Source: an uncultured Granulosicoccaceae bacterium
GTDB taxonomy: Bacteria; Pseudomonadota; Gammaproteobacteria; Granulosicoccales; Granulosicoccaceae
Direction: 5' to 3'
Length of the DNA: 42,009 nucleotides
NCBI GenBank assembly: GCA_937998875.1
Contig: CALLBO010000055.1
Location: 1 to 42,009 of the forward strand
This document shows, piece by piece, positions 1-8,835 of this stretch (positions are counted from its first letter, which is position 1; every line of letters starts with the position of its first letter). The notes under the pieces were generated by a model, which saw only the letters and a program-made list of their open reading frames with translations, was not told where the DNA came from and did not search any database. A program made the position numbers and the translations under genes.

Positions 1-333
1 GGAGTCATGGGTGCCTACATTGTGCTCTACCCGCGCGTGCATGTGCATATGTTTGTGATGGTCATTTTCCGGTCTTTCGCCGTCCCTGCGTTCCTCATGC
101 TTGGCTACTGGATAGTGGTGCAGTTGATGGGCGTCTATTCTTCAAGCAATAACAGCGGTGGTGGTGTTGCATTCTGGGCACACATCGGGGGATTTCTGGC
201 TGGAGCGATTTTGATTTTTATCTTTAAGAACGAACGACTTCTTGCACAACATCAGTACCGTGGCTGGAATCAAAAACGTCACAGTGAAGCAACGTGGCAA
301 AAAGTCCCCACTAAAAATCAACGCTGGCAATGA
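1..333 (+). CDS. Rhomboid family intramembrane serine protease, C-terminal part (5' end outside window)
   Basis: The frame is open from base 1 and the first Met is internal, so the gene starts before the window. About 110 C-terminal residues are visible. The opening GVMGAYIVLYPR matches the segment just after the catalytic Ser (GxSG) helix in rhomboids. The motif AHIGGFLAGA holds the His of the Ser-His dyad, followed by the usual GxxxG-like helix and a short basic tail. Rhomboids cleave single-pass membrane proteins within the inner membrane. The catalytic Ser lies outside the window, so activity cannot be judged. The family call is firm; the substrate is unknown. Confidence 0.85.
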   Translation, partial: GVMGAYIVLYPRVHVHMFVMVIFRSFAVPAFLMLGYWIVVQLMGVYSSSNNSGGGVAFWAHIGGFLAGAILIFIFKNERLLAQHQYRGWNQKRHSEATWQKVPTKNQRWQ

Positions 334-431
334 TCCCGTTTAAGTTCAATCATTGAATCAACGCAAATCAATCACCCGATCATGCATGCGCTCACCTGTA
401 AACACCATCCCACACGGCGAGCGCACTGCTG

Positions 432-1340
432 GTGATTGAAGCATGGGTAATATTTTCACTCGGTGGTGCATTCTTTCAAAATTTGCGTTCAGCACTGCAA
501 AAGCATCTTAGTGGAAAACTGTCTAACACAGCAGCAGCCTACTCAAGGTTTTTATATGCACTGCCCTTCGCTTTTCTGTATCTGGTTTTTCTGCAATTTA
601 TTAATCAGTCCCCACTGCCAACAGTAAACATAGAGTTTTTTGTTTACTGCATAGCTGGCAGCGTTGCTCAAATTCTCTTCACGGTTCTACTACTATGGAT
701 GTTCACCTTTAATACCTTTGCCGTGGGTACTACTTTCTCAAAACTTGAAGTCGTCATTGTTGCTCTGCTCGGTGCACTTTTACTCAAAGACAATCTTAGC
801 CTCGCAGCGATAGTCGCCATCGCAATTTGCGCCAGCGGCGTTATTGCGCTTACAGCCGGCCAGGTAGGCATCACTATAAAAACAATCGCTTCCCAGTTGC
901 TTAGTCGCGAAACACTCATCGGCCTTGTTTGTGCTTTTTTTCTCGGTGTATCCGTTGTCTGTTTTCGCGGTGCGTCACTTGCCCTGCAGCACAACAACAT
1001 TCTTACCTCCGCTGCACTCACGCTGGTTATTGCACTGTTGATTCAAACGCTCGTAATGGGTCTTTGGATCACCTGGCGGGAATCGGAACAATGGCGAAAG
1101 CTCATTCAACAATGGCGCTGGGCAACGGTGATCGGTGCAGCCGGCACCCTGACTTCAATCTGCTGGTTTACAGCCTTTACTATGCAGAATGCCAGCTTTG
1201 TTCGCTCCGTCGGGACTATCGAGCTGCTTTTTACCTACTTTTTTTCGACCAGAGTTTTTAAAGAAGAGGTATCAAACTTCGAAAAACTCGGCATGCTGCT
1301 GATCATTGCCGGCATTCTGTTACTGCTATTACGCGGCTAA
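432..1340 (+). CDS. EamA/DMT-superfamily permease
   Basis: A 302-residue protein with about ten hydrophobic segments in two similar halves, the usual EamA (drug/metabolite transporter) layout. The second half ends with the typical EELLFTYFFS-like and IIAGILLLLL-like helices. The start used is GTG at 432; the reading MIEAWVIFSLGGAFFQNLRSAL fits the first helix of the family. These inner-membrane proteins export or import small metabolites or amino acids; the substrate cannot be inferred here. It stands alone, about 100 bp after the rhomboid gene, with no clear operon partner. Confidence 0.85.
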   Translation: MIEAWVIFSLGGAFFQNLRSALQKHLSGKLSNTAAAYSRFLYALPFAFLYLVFLQFINQSPLPTVNIEFFVYCIAGSVAQILFTVLLLWMFTFNTFAVGTTFSKLEVVIVALLGALLLKDNLSLAAIVAIAICASGVIALTAGQVGITIKTIASQLLSRETLIGLVCAFFLGVSVVCFRGASLALQHNNILTSAALTLVIALLIQTLVMGLWITWRESEQWRKLIQQWRWATVIGAAGTLTSICWFTAFTMQNASFVRSVGTIELLFTYFFSTRVFKEEVSNFEKLGMLLIIAGILLLLLRG

Positions 1341-1896
1341 TAATCAACCAACAGTCTGTTAGTGCAACCAGTGCAAACCGCTCAACAGACAGGCCGAACA
1401 ATTCAACTGTCGCATAACGCGAGCTTCCCCAAAGAGAGTTGTCGTAAAAGCAACTAGTAGGCGAAGTCCCAGATAGCAATTCTCCTTCCCGGGTTGCCAA
1501 CATGACAACCCACGCCCTTTTACAACACCCGCTCCGGGAGAATCAGAGGCGTTGTTTGCTCGCAAGAGGGATCAATACTTCAAATACTAACGCCACTTGA
1601 ATGGAAGGTATCCAGGAGCGAGTGCGCGGCTTTCTGATTCTGTGCTGGCGTCGTCCGGCCTGCCCGGCCTAAATACCGTCAGACACCACTGGTGTTGTCC
1701 AGTCAACCTCATCGCCGGAAATTAATATGTCATGACATTTGCATTGTTTATGTCATGACGCTAAAATAAATTCCTGTCATGACGCTATATGACTGAAGAA
1801 CGCAGGTTAAAAAAATATCTGCCGAATTTCTGACAGCAGCTATCTTCTTAAGGTGCGCAGTCGGAACCAAACTAAAACAATTACAAGGGACAGCCA
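1341..1896. other. Gene-free stretch of about 550 bp
   Basis: No convincing coding sequence was seen. A 23-codon ATG frame at 1601-1672 has no supporting signal. The stretch contains a short stem-loop (GGGTTG/CAACCC near 1493-1513) and, near its right end, the GTCATGAC cluster listed separately. The large size suggests a complex promoter region for the gene at 1897, or an unrecognised small RNA. Confidence 0.4.
1729..1783. promoter_or_regulatory. Three spaced GTCATGAC palindromes
   Basis: Perfect 8-bp palindromes GTCATGAC lie at 1729-1736, 1752-1759 and 1776-1783, with start-to-start spacings of 23 and 24 bp. The first is extended to the 12-bp palindrome ATGTCATGACAT. The second and third share the right flank GCT. 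Regular spacing near two helical turns suggests cooperative binding of a dimeric regulator. The sites are 114-168 bp upstream of the GT87-type gene at 1897, its likely target. The binding protein is unknown. Confidence 0.5.
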
Positions 1897-3150
1897 GTGC
1901 ACTACGTACGATTCAATTTGACCTGTATCGGCTCACTGATGCCCGCGCTCACAAGCCTGAAACGCTCCTCATCCGCGAAAGTGATGATGGGTGCATGTAT
2001 TTCTGCGCTTGTGATTCTCGCAGTTCTGTTTGTTGGCACCGGAGCTAAAAACGCCCTCGCCCCGTCCGGCAGTCATGATTTCCAGTGGACACCCGCAAAA
2101 GATGTGGTTGAGGGTGTGAATCCATATCGTGAATTTATCACCTGGCAGGAGCAAGGCAACAGTTCGGTTCCACCGCACTTCCTCAATCAATCGCCCAGCT
2201 ATCCGGCGTCAACCTATGTGTTGTTGTCACCGTTCGCGCATTTTGACTGGGAAACGGCAAAGGCTTTCTGGCTGGGGGCTAATCTGCTGTTCATCGGGAT
2301 GTTACTCCTTGGCATGCAAAAGGTGTTTCCGGTTCGCAGCCCGACGATACTTGCGCTACTGGTACTTTCTTTCCTGATTGCATCACCACTGCGAACCAGC
2401 CTCGGGGCAGGTCAACATAACTTTATCAGTCTGGCCGCATTCATCTGGGCCTACTACTTTGCCCACAATGGCCAAAACAAGAGCCTGTCCGGACTGTTGC
2501 TTTCAGTTGCATGGATAAAGTACTCCTTAACCTTCCCGCTTACATTGATTTTTCTGCGTCGCGGTACCTACAAACCGGTGGTGATCGCAGCCGCCATTCA
2601 TGCTGTTTTAACCTGTATTGCGGCATGGCGTATCGGTATGTGGCCGCATGAATTTTTCTTCAACTCGGTGCAAGTGGTGCTGATGGGCGATGGTACCGGC
2701 TTTCTTAATCTGATCGCTTTATCGATGAACCTTGACCTGCCATTGGCAATGCCACTTGCCTTTATAGCACTGGCTACCCTCGCTGTAGTCTATTGCCTAC
2801 ATCGCAACCCGAACGCAGACCCTTTACTGGTAATGTCGTCCCTCGGGCTCTTCTCCTGTGCTGTGTTCTACCACCACGGTTATGATTTTGTGGTGTTACT
2901 GTTGTGTGCCTGGGCGGTTGCGCAGGGGAGAATTCATGGCGTTGTTAAAAACTCAACGATAGGCCTGTTGATAATAGCCTGGGCAGGCCATTGGCTGGCC
3001 AAAGAGCTGGCAATGTATGTAGGCCCGTATCCCGCTATTTGCGCTAACTACCTGCTGGTGGTGGTGTTCTACTACACAGCGTTTCTTTACGCTCGAGCAC
3101 TACACTTACCAAAAAGAACGCTTAAACCGGTCATTTCTACTTCGTTCTAG
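1897..3150 (+). CDS. GT87/DUF2029-type polytopic membrane glycosyltransferase
   Basis: A 417-residue protein with about nine to ten membrane helices. The first periplasmic loop, after the N-terminal helix, carries the pattern HDFQWTPAK..EGVNPYREF. This matches the Asp-containing loop of GT87/DUF2029 polyprenyl-phosphate-sugar mannosyltransferase-like proteins (DF.....G.nPY). A later AGQHNF element is also typical. The start is GTG at 1897, preceded by AAGGGA about 7 nt upstream. Family members transfer sugars from lipid-linked donors on the outer face of the inner membrane. The acceptor here is unknown and no other glycan gene is adjacent. Three palindromes upstream suggest specific regulation. 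Confidence 0.7.
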   Translation: MHYVRFNLTCIGSLMPALTSLKRSSSAKVMMGACISALVILAVLFVGTGAKNALAPSGSHDFQWTPAKDVVEGVNPYREFITWQEQGNSSVPPHFLNQSPSYPASTYVLLSPFAHFDWETAKAFWLGANLLFIGMLLLGMQKVFPVRSPTILALLVLSFLIASPLRTSLGAGQHNFISLAAFIWAYYFAHNGQNKSLSGLLLSVAWIKYSLTFPLTLIFLRRGTYKPVVIAAAIHAVLTCIAAWRIGMWPHEFFFNSVQVVLMGDGTGFLNLIALSMNLDLPLAMPLAFIALATLAVVYCLHRNPNADPLLVMSSLGLFSCAVFYHHGYDFVVLLLCAWAVAQGRIHGVVKNSTIGLLIIAWAGHWLAKELAMYVGPYPAICANYLLVVVFYYTAFLYARALHLPKRTLKPVISTSF

Positions 3151-3283
3151 CAAGGCTTGGCCCCACGCTGACGGCACGGTGTAGTTTCAGCGTAATTGCA
3201 CTGCAAGACTATACAGAACGAATGTAAACTAAGGTCTGAATTCTTCAGTTACAGCCACCGCGCGGCTGTTAGAGCACAGGCCT

Positions 3284-4465
3284 ATGCATGTAAATCCACT
3301 GGTTAGCCATACCGAGTTTCCACCCGTCACTGAAGCTGCCAACTGGATCGCTGATCGCGTTTTTCCGGATGATCTGCCGCTTATCAACGTGTCTCAGGCG
3401 GTACCCGGGTATGATCCAAGTAGCGAAGTACTGCAGCATATTTCAGAAGTTATCCACGTTCCCGACGTGAGCAAGTACGGCCATGTACTGGGACTACCCG
3501 AACTCAGGGAAGCCTACGCCGACTACCTGGCCACAAGCACACAACGCATTGACGCCTCAAATATCGCCATTACTGCCGGATGCAATCAGGCATTTCATGT
3601 TGCTATGACAGCATTGCTGGAACCAGGAGACGAAGTCCTGCTACCCGCACCCTGGTACTTTAACCACAAGATGTCACTCGATATGCTTGGCATCAAAACA
3701 ACACCTCTACCCTGCCCGGCAGATTCGCAACTGGTACCAGACGCAGCAGTCGCCGCCAGTCTGGTTAACGCAAAAACAAAAGCAATTGTTTTAATCACCC
3801 CGAACAACCCGACAGGCAAGGAGTATCCAGCCGCGACGATCAACGCCTTCTACGAGCTCTGCAAGCGACGCGGTATTGCACTCATCCTTGATGAAACCTA
3901 CCGTGACTTTCGGGCGGATACCTCAACCCCGGTGCATCAGGTGTTTGACGATCCGGACTGGTCAAAAACAGCTATTCATTTATACAGTTTTTCCAAATCC
4001 TACGCGCTGGCAGGCTATCGGGTTGGTGCAATCACCGCATCAGTTGATTTCCTGATAGAGGTGACCAAGGTGCTGGATTGTGTATCGATTTGCGCGCCTC
4101 TGGTTTCACAAAAAGCAGCGCTGTTTGCGCTGCATCACGCGCAGGATTGGCGGCAGCAACAATGTACAACAATGCACCGCCGGGCCGCTGCATTCAGTGA
4201 CGCTCTGAAAAACAATAACCACGGGTATCAGATCACCGCAATGGGAGCCTACTTCGCGTACCTGGAACATCCTTTCGATTTACCAGCCCGCAGGGTGGCA
4301 CGCTTTTTATCCGATAACGCCAATCTGCTCGCCCTTCCAGGCGAGATGTTCGGCCCGAATCAAGAGAAGCACCTCAGAGTCGCGTTCGCCAATGTATCGC
4401 ACAAAACCATGCCGGAAATAGGCCGTAGACTTGCGGTATTTCGCCCGGATAATCACCATATCTAG
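3284..4465 (+). CDS. PLP-dependent class I/II aminotransferase
   Basis: A 393-residue fold-type I aminotransferase of usual length. Visible motifs are NPTGK (Asn175 region, contacting the substrate carboxylate and ring), DETYRDF (Asp203 and Tyr206, contacting the PLP ring), SFSKSYALAGYRVG (Schiff-base Lys238) and the C-terminal Arg in HLRVAFANVS, which binds the substrate carboxylate. It transfers an amino group from an amino acid to a 2-oxo acid in the cytosol. Substrate specificity is not decidable from sequence alone. It is monocistronic by spacing: 133 bp from the gene before and 168 bp to the gene after. Confidence 0.88.
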   Translation: MHVNPLVSHTEFPPVTEAANWIADRVFPDDLPLINVSQAVPGYDPSSEVLQHISEVIHVPDVSKYGHVLGLPELREAYADYLATSTQRIDASNIAITAGCNQAFHVAMTALLEPGDEVLLPAPWYFNHKMSLDMLGIKTTPLPCPADSQLVPDAAVAASLVNAKTKAIVLITPNNPTGKEYPAATINAFYELCKRRGIALILDETYRDFRADTSTPVHQVFDDPDWSKTAIHLYSFSKSYALAGYRVGAITASVDFLIEVTKVLDCVSICAPLVSQKAALFALHHAQDWRQQQCTTMHRRAAAFSDALKNNNHGYQITAMGAYFAYLEHPFDLPARRVARFLSDNANLLALPGEMFGPNQEKHLRVAFANVSHKTMPEIGRRLAVFRPDNHHI

Positions 4466-4633
4466 TGGTTTTGATGCTAATTTACAGATTATTTCAAATA
4501 AAACAGGCAATTACGAAGTTGACTTGGCTATACTCCTCCATGACCTTGAGCGGACGTTAAGAAACCGGCTGAGGCCACACAGTATTCAATTTAGGTACGG
4601 GAGTCGGACTCCCACAACAACAGGATTATTAAT

Positions 4634-4933
4634 ATGCTCGGTTCAATTATTTCAGCAGTACTTGGTGGTGGTGGTGGTCTTCTGGGTGGCAACCTGCTCG
4701 GCAGCCTTACTGGAATGGGCGTAGAGGGCGGCACTGGCAACATTATCAGTGCAGTTGCCGGACTGCTGGGTGGTGGTGCAGTCGGCGGACTCATGGGACG
4801 CGGCAGCGATGCAGCCAGTGCTGGTGCAGCAGCTGCAGGTGGTTCTATCAACCCTAAGCAGATCATCGGTGGATTGCTTGGTGGCGCTGGTGCCGGTGCA
4901 ATCGGTAACGGCATACTGGGTATGATTATGTAA
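4634..4933 (+). CDS. Small Gly/Ala-rich hydrophobic protein (glycine-zipper-like)
   Basis: A 99-residue protein dominated by Gly, Ala, Leu and Ile, with repeated GLLGG and GGAVGG blocks, e.g. LLGGNLLGSL near the start and GGLLGGAGAGAIGNGILG at the end. There is no cleavable signal peptide. AGGA sits 8 nt before the ATG and a strong terminator follows, so it is probably a real monocistronic gene. The layout resembles small Gly-rich proteins of unknown role found in marine proteobacteria, which are sometimes mislabelled as DNA methyltransferases; I see no enzymatic motif. Glycine zippers often mediate membrane insertion or helix packing, but that role is inferred. Confidence 0.65.
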   Translation: MLGSIISAVLGGGGGLLGGNLLGSLTGMGVEGGTGNIISAVAGLLGGGAVGGLMGRGSDAASAGAAAAGGSINPKQIIGGLLGGAGAGAIGNGILGMIM

Positions 4934-4964
4934 GGGTTCCAGCCCTGCAAAGGTAAAAAAGAAG

Positions 4965-4987
4965 CGCGGCCCAGCCGCGTTTTTTTT
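4965..4987. terminator. Intrinsic terminator, likely bidirectional
   Basis: A 6-bp G+C stem (CGCGGC 4965-4970, loop CCA, GCCGCG 4974-4979) is followed by eight T residues on the plus strand. On the minus strand the stem is followed by TTCTTTTTT. It lies between the convergent Gly-rich gene and the MOSC gene and can serve both. Confidence 0.85.
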
Positions 4988-5040
4988 GCTTTACCAAAAG
5001 CTCTATTAATATCTGCAGTTTGGTTTGTTCCGGATTTCTA

Positions 5041-5622
5041 TCAGTGAGAAATCCAGTGGTGTAACTTCGGTACATGCACTTCGACAGTATCGCGCAAATT
5101 GATCATACCCTCCCTCTCTACCCATGCAGTAACACCTCTACGCTGCATTGCGCTTTTAACAAACAATTTCCCGGCGCCCTTGTAGTGCTCGTCAATAATA
5201 TCGGCCGGATATTTACATGGTTCGTTTTCCACATCAACAACCAGTGTCGCACCGCTACTGAACAGTAACCGGGATGCTGGTGGCACTTTGGTTAGCTCCG
5301 GTATACCAGACAAACACAAGTTAGCACCCAGCCACTCCGGCTGTATGCCGGATACTTTCATCGTTTGGGCAATAGACTGCAGCTCTTCCTGAGACACAAT
5401 AGAAATTTGCCGTGTATTTCTGATAACCGTACCGACTGGATACTGTCTCTTAACCCTGACGCATGACTCGCGCGTAAGTCCGGTATGAGAGTCACCATCA
5501 AATCCTGCAAACGACACATTGACTGAGTCTATCGGCACCGTCGTAATGTCATCATTTGCATTAGTATGAATAAATAGAGAATCGACGACACCCCTGCTTC
5601 CAGAGTCCTTAATTACCGCCAT
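5041..5622 (-). CDS. MOSC domain-containing protein
   Basis: A 193-residue single MOSC domain (the molybdenum cofactor sulfurase C-terminal fold). The diagnostic region is VDVENEPCKYPA, with the conserved Cys thought to handle a sulfur or molybdopterin-linked group, followed by R-rich GVTAWVEREG near the C-terminus. The N-terminal GFDGDSHTGLTR is also typical. Stand-alone MOSC proteins (YiiM/YuaD class) have been linked to Moco-dependent reduction or sulfur transfer. It is the last gene of a three-gene leftward operon, 32 bp after the b561-YceI fusion gene. Moco-using xanthine dehydrogenase genes lie 3 kb away, but they are not cotranscribed with it. Confidence 0.85.
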   Translation of the reverse strand: MAVIKDSGSRGVVDSLFIHTNANDDITTVPIDSVNVSFAGFDGDSHTGLTRESCVRVKRQYPVGTVIRNTRQISIVSQEELQSIAQTMKVSGIQPEWLGANLCLSGIPELTKVPPASRLLFSSGATLVVDVENEPCKYPADIIDEHYKGAGKLFVKSAMQRRGVTAWVEREGMINLRDTVEVHVPKLHHWISH

Positions 5623-5654
5623 GGTTCACTCATACTTTGCTTGTAATAATGCGG

Positions 5655-6839
5655 TCAGCTATTGTCCGGCACCGAAAACCGTATCACAACTTCGTCGTCA
5701 ACAAAATCATCCTGCCCGTCATCGCCCACTCCAAAGTCACTGCGATTGATTGTAAACTCACCCCATCCGACACCATCTTCAAGCAACAACTCAAACTGTA
5801 CTGATCTGGTATTCCCCTTGAGCGTTAAGTCACCCGTCACCATGTAAGCGGATTCACTTGTTTGTTCAAAACCCGTTGATTGAAAAGTGGATTCTGGAAA
5901 TTCTTCTGATGCAAACCAGTCTGCAGTGACCATCGTTGCATCAAGCTGCGCGTCATTTGACTTTACCGAACCTGTCATCACAGTGGCAATGAGCGATGAA
6001 GCCTCCGGTGCCTGCTTATCCAGCTTAAGCGTTGCCTGCACTTCGCCAAACTCACCAATCAATGGCTCACCGGTCTGCACCGCAGCAAAACCTGCCGTAG
6101 CGGGCATCCGGTCTGTGGCTGCTGCAGGTTCAGATGTATCAGCGGCTGATACACCGCCCAAAATACCCTGACCCGAAACACTCTGAGTGTTCATAGTACT
6201 GACAAGGAAAACACTACCAGCCGCTGCTATCAGCACGCCGGCCACCAAACCATTATTCAGATCACCAGCGTTGCGGTGGAAGCCGGATACCACCATGCGG
6301 GAGATTAACCGATCCTTGCGTACCCACTGGTGAAACAACGCTGCAATCGTGTGAAGCAGCACCAGCAACAAAATCCCGTTGGCAAGCCAGGTATGTATCA
6401 ATACAGCCCGATCGGCGACAACTTCCCGGTCCGATACAGTGGTGAGGAAAGAAATATGCGGCCATGGCACAACACCAAACAACACAGTCTCCATATTCAA
6501 TGGTGAAGCGGAAACCATAATCCAGCCACTCACCGGTATCACCACCATGAGCAGGTAGAGGGCTGCATGGGTTAGCTGTGATCCAATCTTTTCGAACCCG
6601 GTGGTGCTCTCCGGTAAAGCCGGCGGTTTATGCGTCAATCGCCAGAAAACCCTGAACAAGGCCAGCAACAATAAGGTAATGCCAACAGACTTGTGCAACT
6701 GCGTCAGTGTGTAGCGCAGTGGATCATCCACTTCCAGATGGGTCATGTACTTTCCCATCGCAAGCAAATTGACAATAAAAAAAGCGATCAGCCAGTGAAG
6801 GCTGATCGCTACCGAGTTATATCGTTGCACCTCTGCCAT
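5655..6839 (-). CDS. Cytochrome b561 fused to a YceI domain
   Basis: A 394-residue protein. Residues 1 to about 180 form a four-helix cytochrome b561 domain with candidate haem ligands His15, His49, His91, His149 and His163. A further helix at about 195-215 leads to a periplasmic YceI lipocalin-like domain (about 245-390), recognised by GEVQATLKLDKQAPEAS, GNTRSVQFELLLEDG and NRSDFGVG. b561 proteins move electrons across the inner membrane; YceI folds bind isoprenoid lipids such as quinones. The fusion suggests a quinone-linked redox carrier. Its Met start is 44 bp after the separate yceI stop, so cotranscription is likely. Confidence 0.9.
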   Translation of the reverse strand: MAEVQRYNSVAISLHWLIAFFIVNLLAMGKYMTHLEVDDPLRYTLTQLHKSVGITLLLLALFRVFWRLTHKPPALPESTTGFEKIGSQLTHAALYLLMVVIPVSGWIMVSASPLNMETVLFGVVPWPHISFLTTVSDREVVADRAVLIHTWLANGILLLVLLHTIAALFHQWVRKDRLISRMVVSGFHRNAGDLNNGLVAGVLIAAAGSVFLVSTMNTQSVSGQGILGGVSAADTSEPAAATDRMPATAGFAAVQTGEPLIGEFGEVQATLKLDKQAPEASSLIATVMTGSVKSNDAQLDATMVTADWFASEEFPESTFQSTGFEQTSESAYMVTGDLTLKGNTRSVQFELLLEDGVGWGEFTINRSDFGVGDDGQDDFVDDEVVIRFSVPDNS

Positions 6840-6883
6840 GAGGAGACTCTCTTTATAAATGCGCTACTACCTTGATCTGGTAT

Positions 6884-7504
6884 TTACTGTGCAGCAACCA
6901 TTTCTGCTTGTATCTCAAGCTTAACTTCATCACTGATATAAGGTGCGTTTGCACCCAGGCCCCAGTCAGAACGCTTCAAACCACCGATAGCGGAAATACC
7001 TACTATGGGTTTCTGCGATCGGGGATGTGGCATAGCACCGTTTACCGTAACGACCAACATTACCGGCTTGGTGACATCTTTAATCGTCAGATCACCTGTC
7101 AAGTTAAACGTACCATCTGCGTTAGCAGCTACTTCAGTGCTCTGAAAATTAATCTTTGGATTATTAGCAGCATCGAACCACTTTTCACCGGTAATGTGTT
7201 CGTGCCAGATGTCTGATCCTGTGTCTACACTGTCAGTGACGATTTCCATTGTCACTGTGGTTTTCGAAGGATCATCCTTGTCAAGATCCATTGAAATTTC
7301 AAATTCATCAAATTGCAGAACCGGGTTCGAAAGCCCGAGGTGATTATATTGAAAGTTAATATAGGCGTGAGTTTTATCAACATTGTACGCTCCGGAAGGA
7401 ACCGCTGAAAAATCAGCAGCCGAAGCAGAACCCGCCACGACTAACGAAGAAATGGCCAGCGAAGAGAAGGCCAGAGAGGAAATTAATAAGGCTGATCGTT
7501 TCAT
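6884..7504 (-). CDS. Secreted YceI family protein
   Basis: A 206-residue protein with a Sec signal peptide: MKR, a long Ser/Leu/Ala core, and a cleavage site around SASA-AD. The YceI fold follows from about residue 40: YNVDKTHAYINFQYNHLG, then ITGEKWFDAANNPKINFQST, GTFNLTGDLTIKDVTKPV and GGLKRSDWGLG. YceI proteins are periplasmic lipocalin-like binders of polyisoprenoids. This is the first gene of the operon with the b561-YceI fusion and MOSC genes. A soluble YceI paired with a membrane-bound b561-YceI is a recurrent arrangement, suggesting a shared hydrophobic ligand. Confidence 0.9.
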   Translation of the reverse strand: MKRSALLISSLAFSSLAISSLVVAGSASAADFSAVPSGAYNVDKTHAYINFQYNHLGLSNPVLQFDEFEISMDLDKDDPSKTTVTMEIVTDSVDTGSDIWHEHITGEKWFDAANNPKINFQSTEVAANADGTFNLTGDLTIKDVTKPVMLVVTVNGAMPHPRSQKPIVGISAIGGLKRSDWGLGANAPYISDEVKLEIQAEMVAAQ

Positions 7505-7782
7505 TGAAAGTTACCTGTAGCTTTTTTGAGGGCATAAACGCCCCACTTCGACACCATGTTAGAGGAAAGGTTCCAGACGGAAAAACCCGATCCCATGCCC
7601 GCCCGAAGCCCGTTTTACGGCCCGGTTCAGGGAGAATGTAAAGACCTTGAGATTCTCAATCGAGCGCGCTCGGCAACCCCTCGATTACGGTGTAGCATAC
7701 CCCAATTGGCAGCAGATTCCACAGACCGAAAAATAAAACTCTGAGTTCCAGGCCGCACTCCGGAAAACGACTCAAACTGAAG

Positions 7783-8688
7783 ATGCTTATGATAACTGAC
7801 GAGAAAATTGAACAGTACAATCGCGACGGATTTGTGTTCATTGAAAACGCGCTAACCTCAACACAACTACAATCTATGCAATCCGCCACCGCAAGGTTGA
7901 TTGCAGAGTCAGCCCGCATCACAAAGAGTAACGATCAATACGATCTGGATACCAACCACACGTCAGCTAACCCACGCCTTACGCGAATAAAACTCCCGCA
8001 CCTGCTCGACCCGATCTTCAACCAGGTTTTAAAAAGTGAACAGATACTCGGGTTGCTCAGACCTTTGCTTGGCACCGATAATATCCGGCTCCACACCAGC
8101 AAGCTCAACACCAAAGAGCCGGATGGTGGTCAGGCCGTTGAGTGGCATCAGGATTGGGCTTTCTATCCACATACCAATGATGATCTGCTCGCAGTCGGTA
8201 TCCTGCTTGAAGATGTCGACGAAGAGAACGGCCCGTTGCAGGTCATTGCAGGAACACACCGGGCGTCAGTGTTGGATCACAGCAGTAACGGTGTATTCTG
8301 TGGCGCGATTGATCCTGCAGATCCTCTGTTCGATCAAAGCAAAGCTGTCAGTCTGACAGGTAAAGCCGGCAGCTTAAGTATTCACCATGTAAGAACATTA
8401 CACGGCTCGGCACCCAACAATTCAGACCGTGCACGAAAAATTCTGTTTTACGAATGTGGTGCTGCAGATGCCTGGCCGCTCAACGGCAGCAGCAGTACCT
8501 ATACTGGAATGAGCCAGGAAACTATCTGGAGCGAAATGCAGGCGCGGATAATTTCTGGAGAACAACCCAAACAGGCCCGCCTTGCCAATGTTCCGGTGTT
8601 AATGCCAGTACCTCCACCACCCGATGCAACTTCGATTTTCAAAGTTCAGGAAAGCGGAGGTGCCGTGAGTGCATTTGCAGAATCTTAA
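7783..8688 (+). CDS. Phytanoyl-CoA dioxygenase (PhyH) family Fe(II)/2-oxoglutarate oxygenase
   Basis: A 301-residue protein with the facial triad visible: WHQD (His122, Asp124) and LHGSAPNNSDRAR (distal His207, with Arg216/Arg218 placed to bind 2-oxoglutarate). The core LEDVDEENGPLQVIAGTH is highly typical of PhyH family members such as ectoine hydroxylase and related enzymes. The reaction is hydroxylation of a small organic substrate with O2 and 2-oxoglutarate, giving succinate and CO2. The substrate is unknown; nothing nearby suggests ectoine synthesis. MLMITDEK offers ATGs at 7783 and 7789; either may be used. Confidence 0.85.
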   Translation: MLMITDEKIEQYNRDGFVFIENALTSTQLQSMQSATARLIAESARITKSNDQYDLDTNHTSANPRLTRIKLPHLLDPIFNQVLKSEQILGLLRPLLGTDNIRLHTSKLNTKEPDGGQAVEWHQDWAFYPHTNDDLLAVGILLEDVDEENGPLQVIAGTHRASVLDHSSNGVFCGAIDPADPLFDQSKAVSLTGKAGSLSIHHVRTLHGSAPNNSDRARKILFYECGAADAWPLNGSSSTYTGMSQETIWSEMQARIISGEQPKQARLANVPVLMPVPPPPDATSIFKVQESGGAVSAFAES

Positions 8689-8753
8689 CCTGCATTATTC
8701 ATGAGCCTAATTACTAACGACATGGAGCGTTCAGAGGAAATTTGGCTAAACAG

Positions 8754-8835
8754 GTCGGCCAATCGTCCGACAAACGTGGCTCGCCACGTGCCGAGGAGGA
8801 TTGATCGATGTGACGCCAGATTTTCTCCTGGCGTC
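8754..8835. repeat. Three adjacent stem-loops between convergent genes
   Basis: Inverted repeats lie at 8754-8758/8767-8771 (GTCGG/CCGAC), 8774-8780/8783-8789 (ACGTGGC/GCCACGT) and 8812-8819/8828-8835 (GACGCCAG/CTGGCGTC). They sit in the 270-bp gap between the PhyH gene and the end of xdhB. None is followed by a clear T-tract. They may act in termination or mRNA 3'-end protection for both converging transcripts. Confidence 0.4.

Noticed and set aside
1601..1672. 23-codon ATG frame in the 550-bp gap before the GT87-type gene
   Set aside because: No ribosome site and no recognisable product.
4591..4950. 119-residue Pro-rich minus-strand frame opposite the Gly-rich gene
   Set aside because: Gly codons on the plus strand read as Pro on the minus strand; it is a shadow of the real gene and runs into its upstream region.
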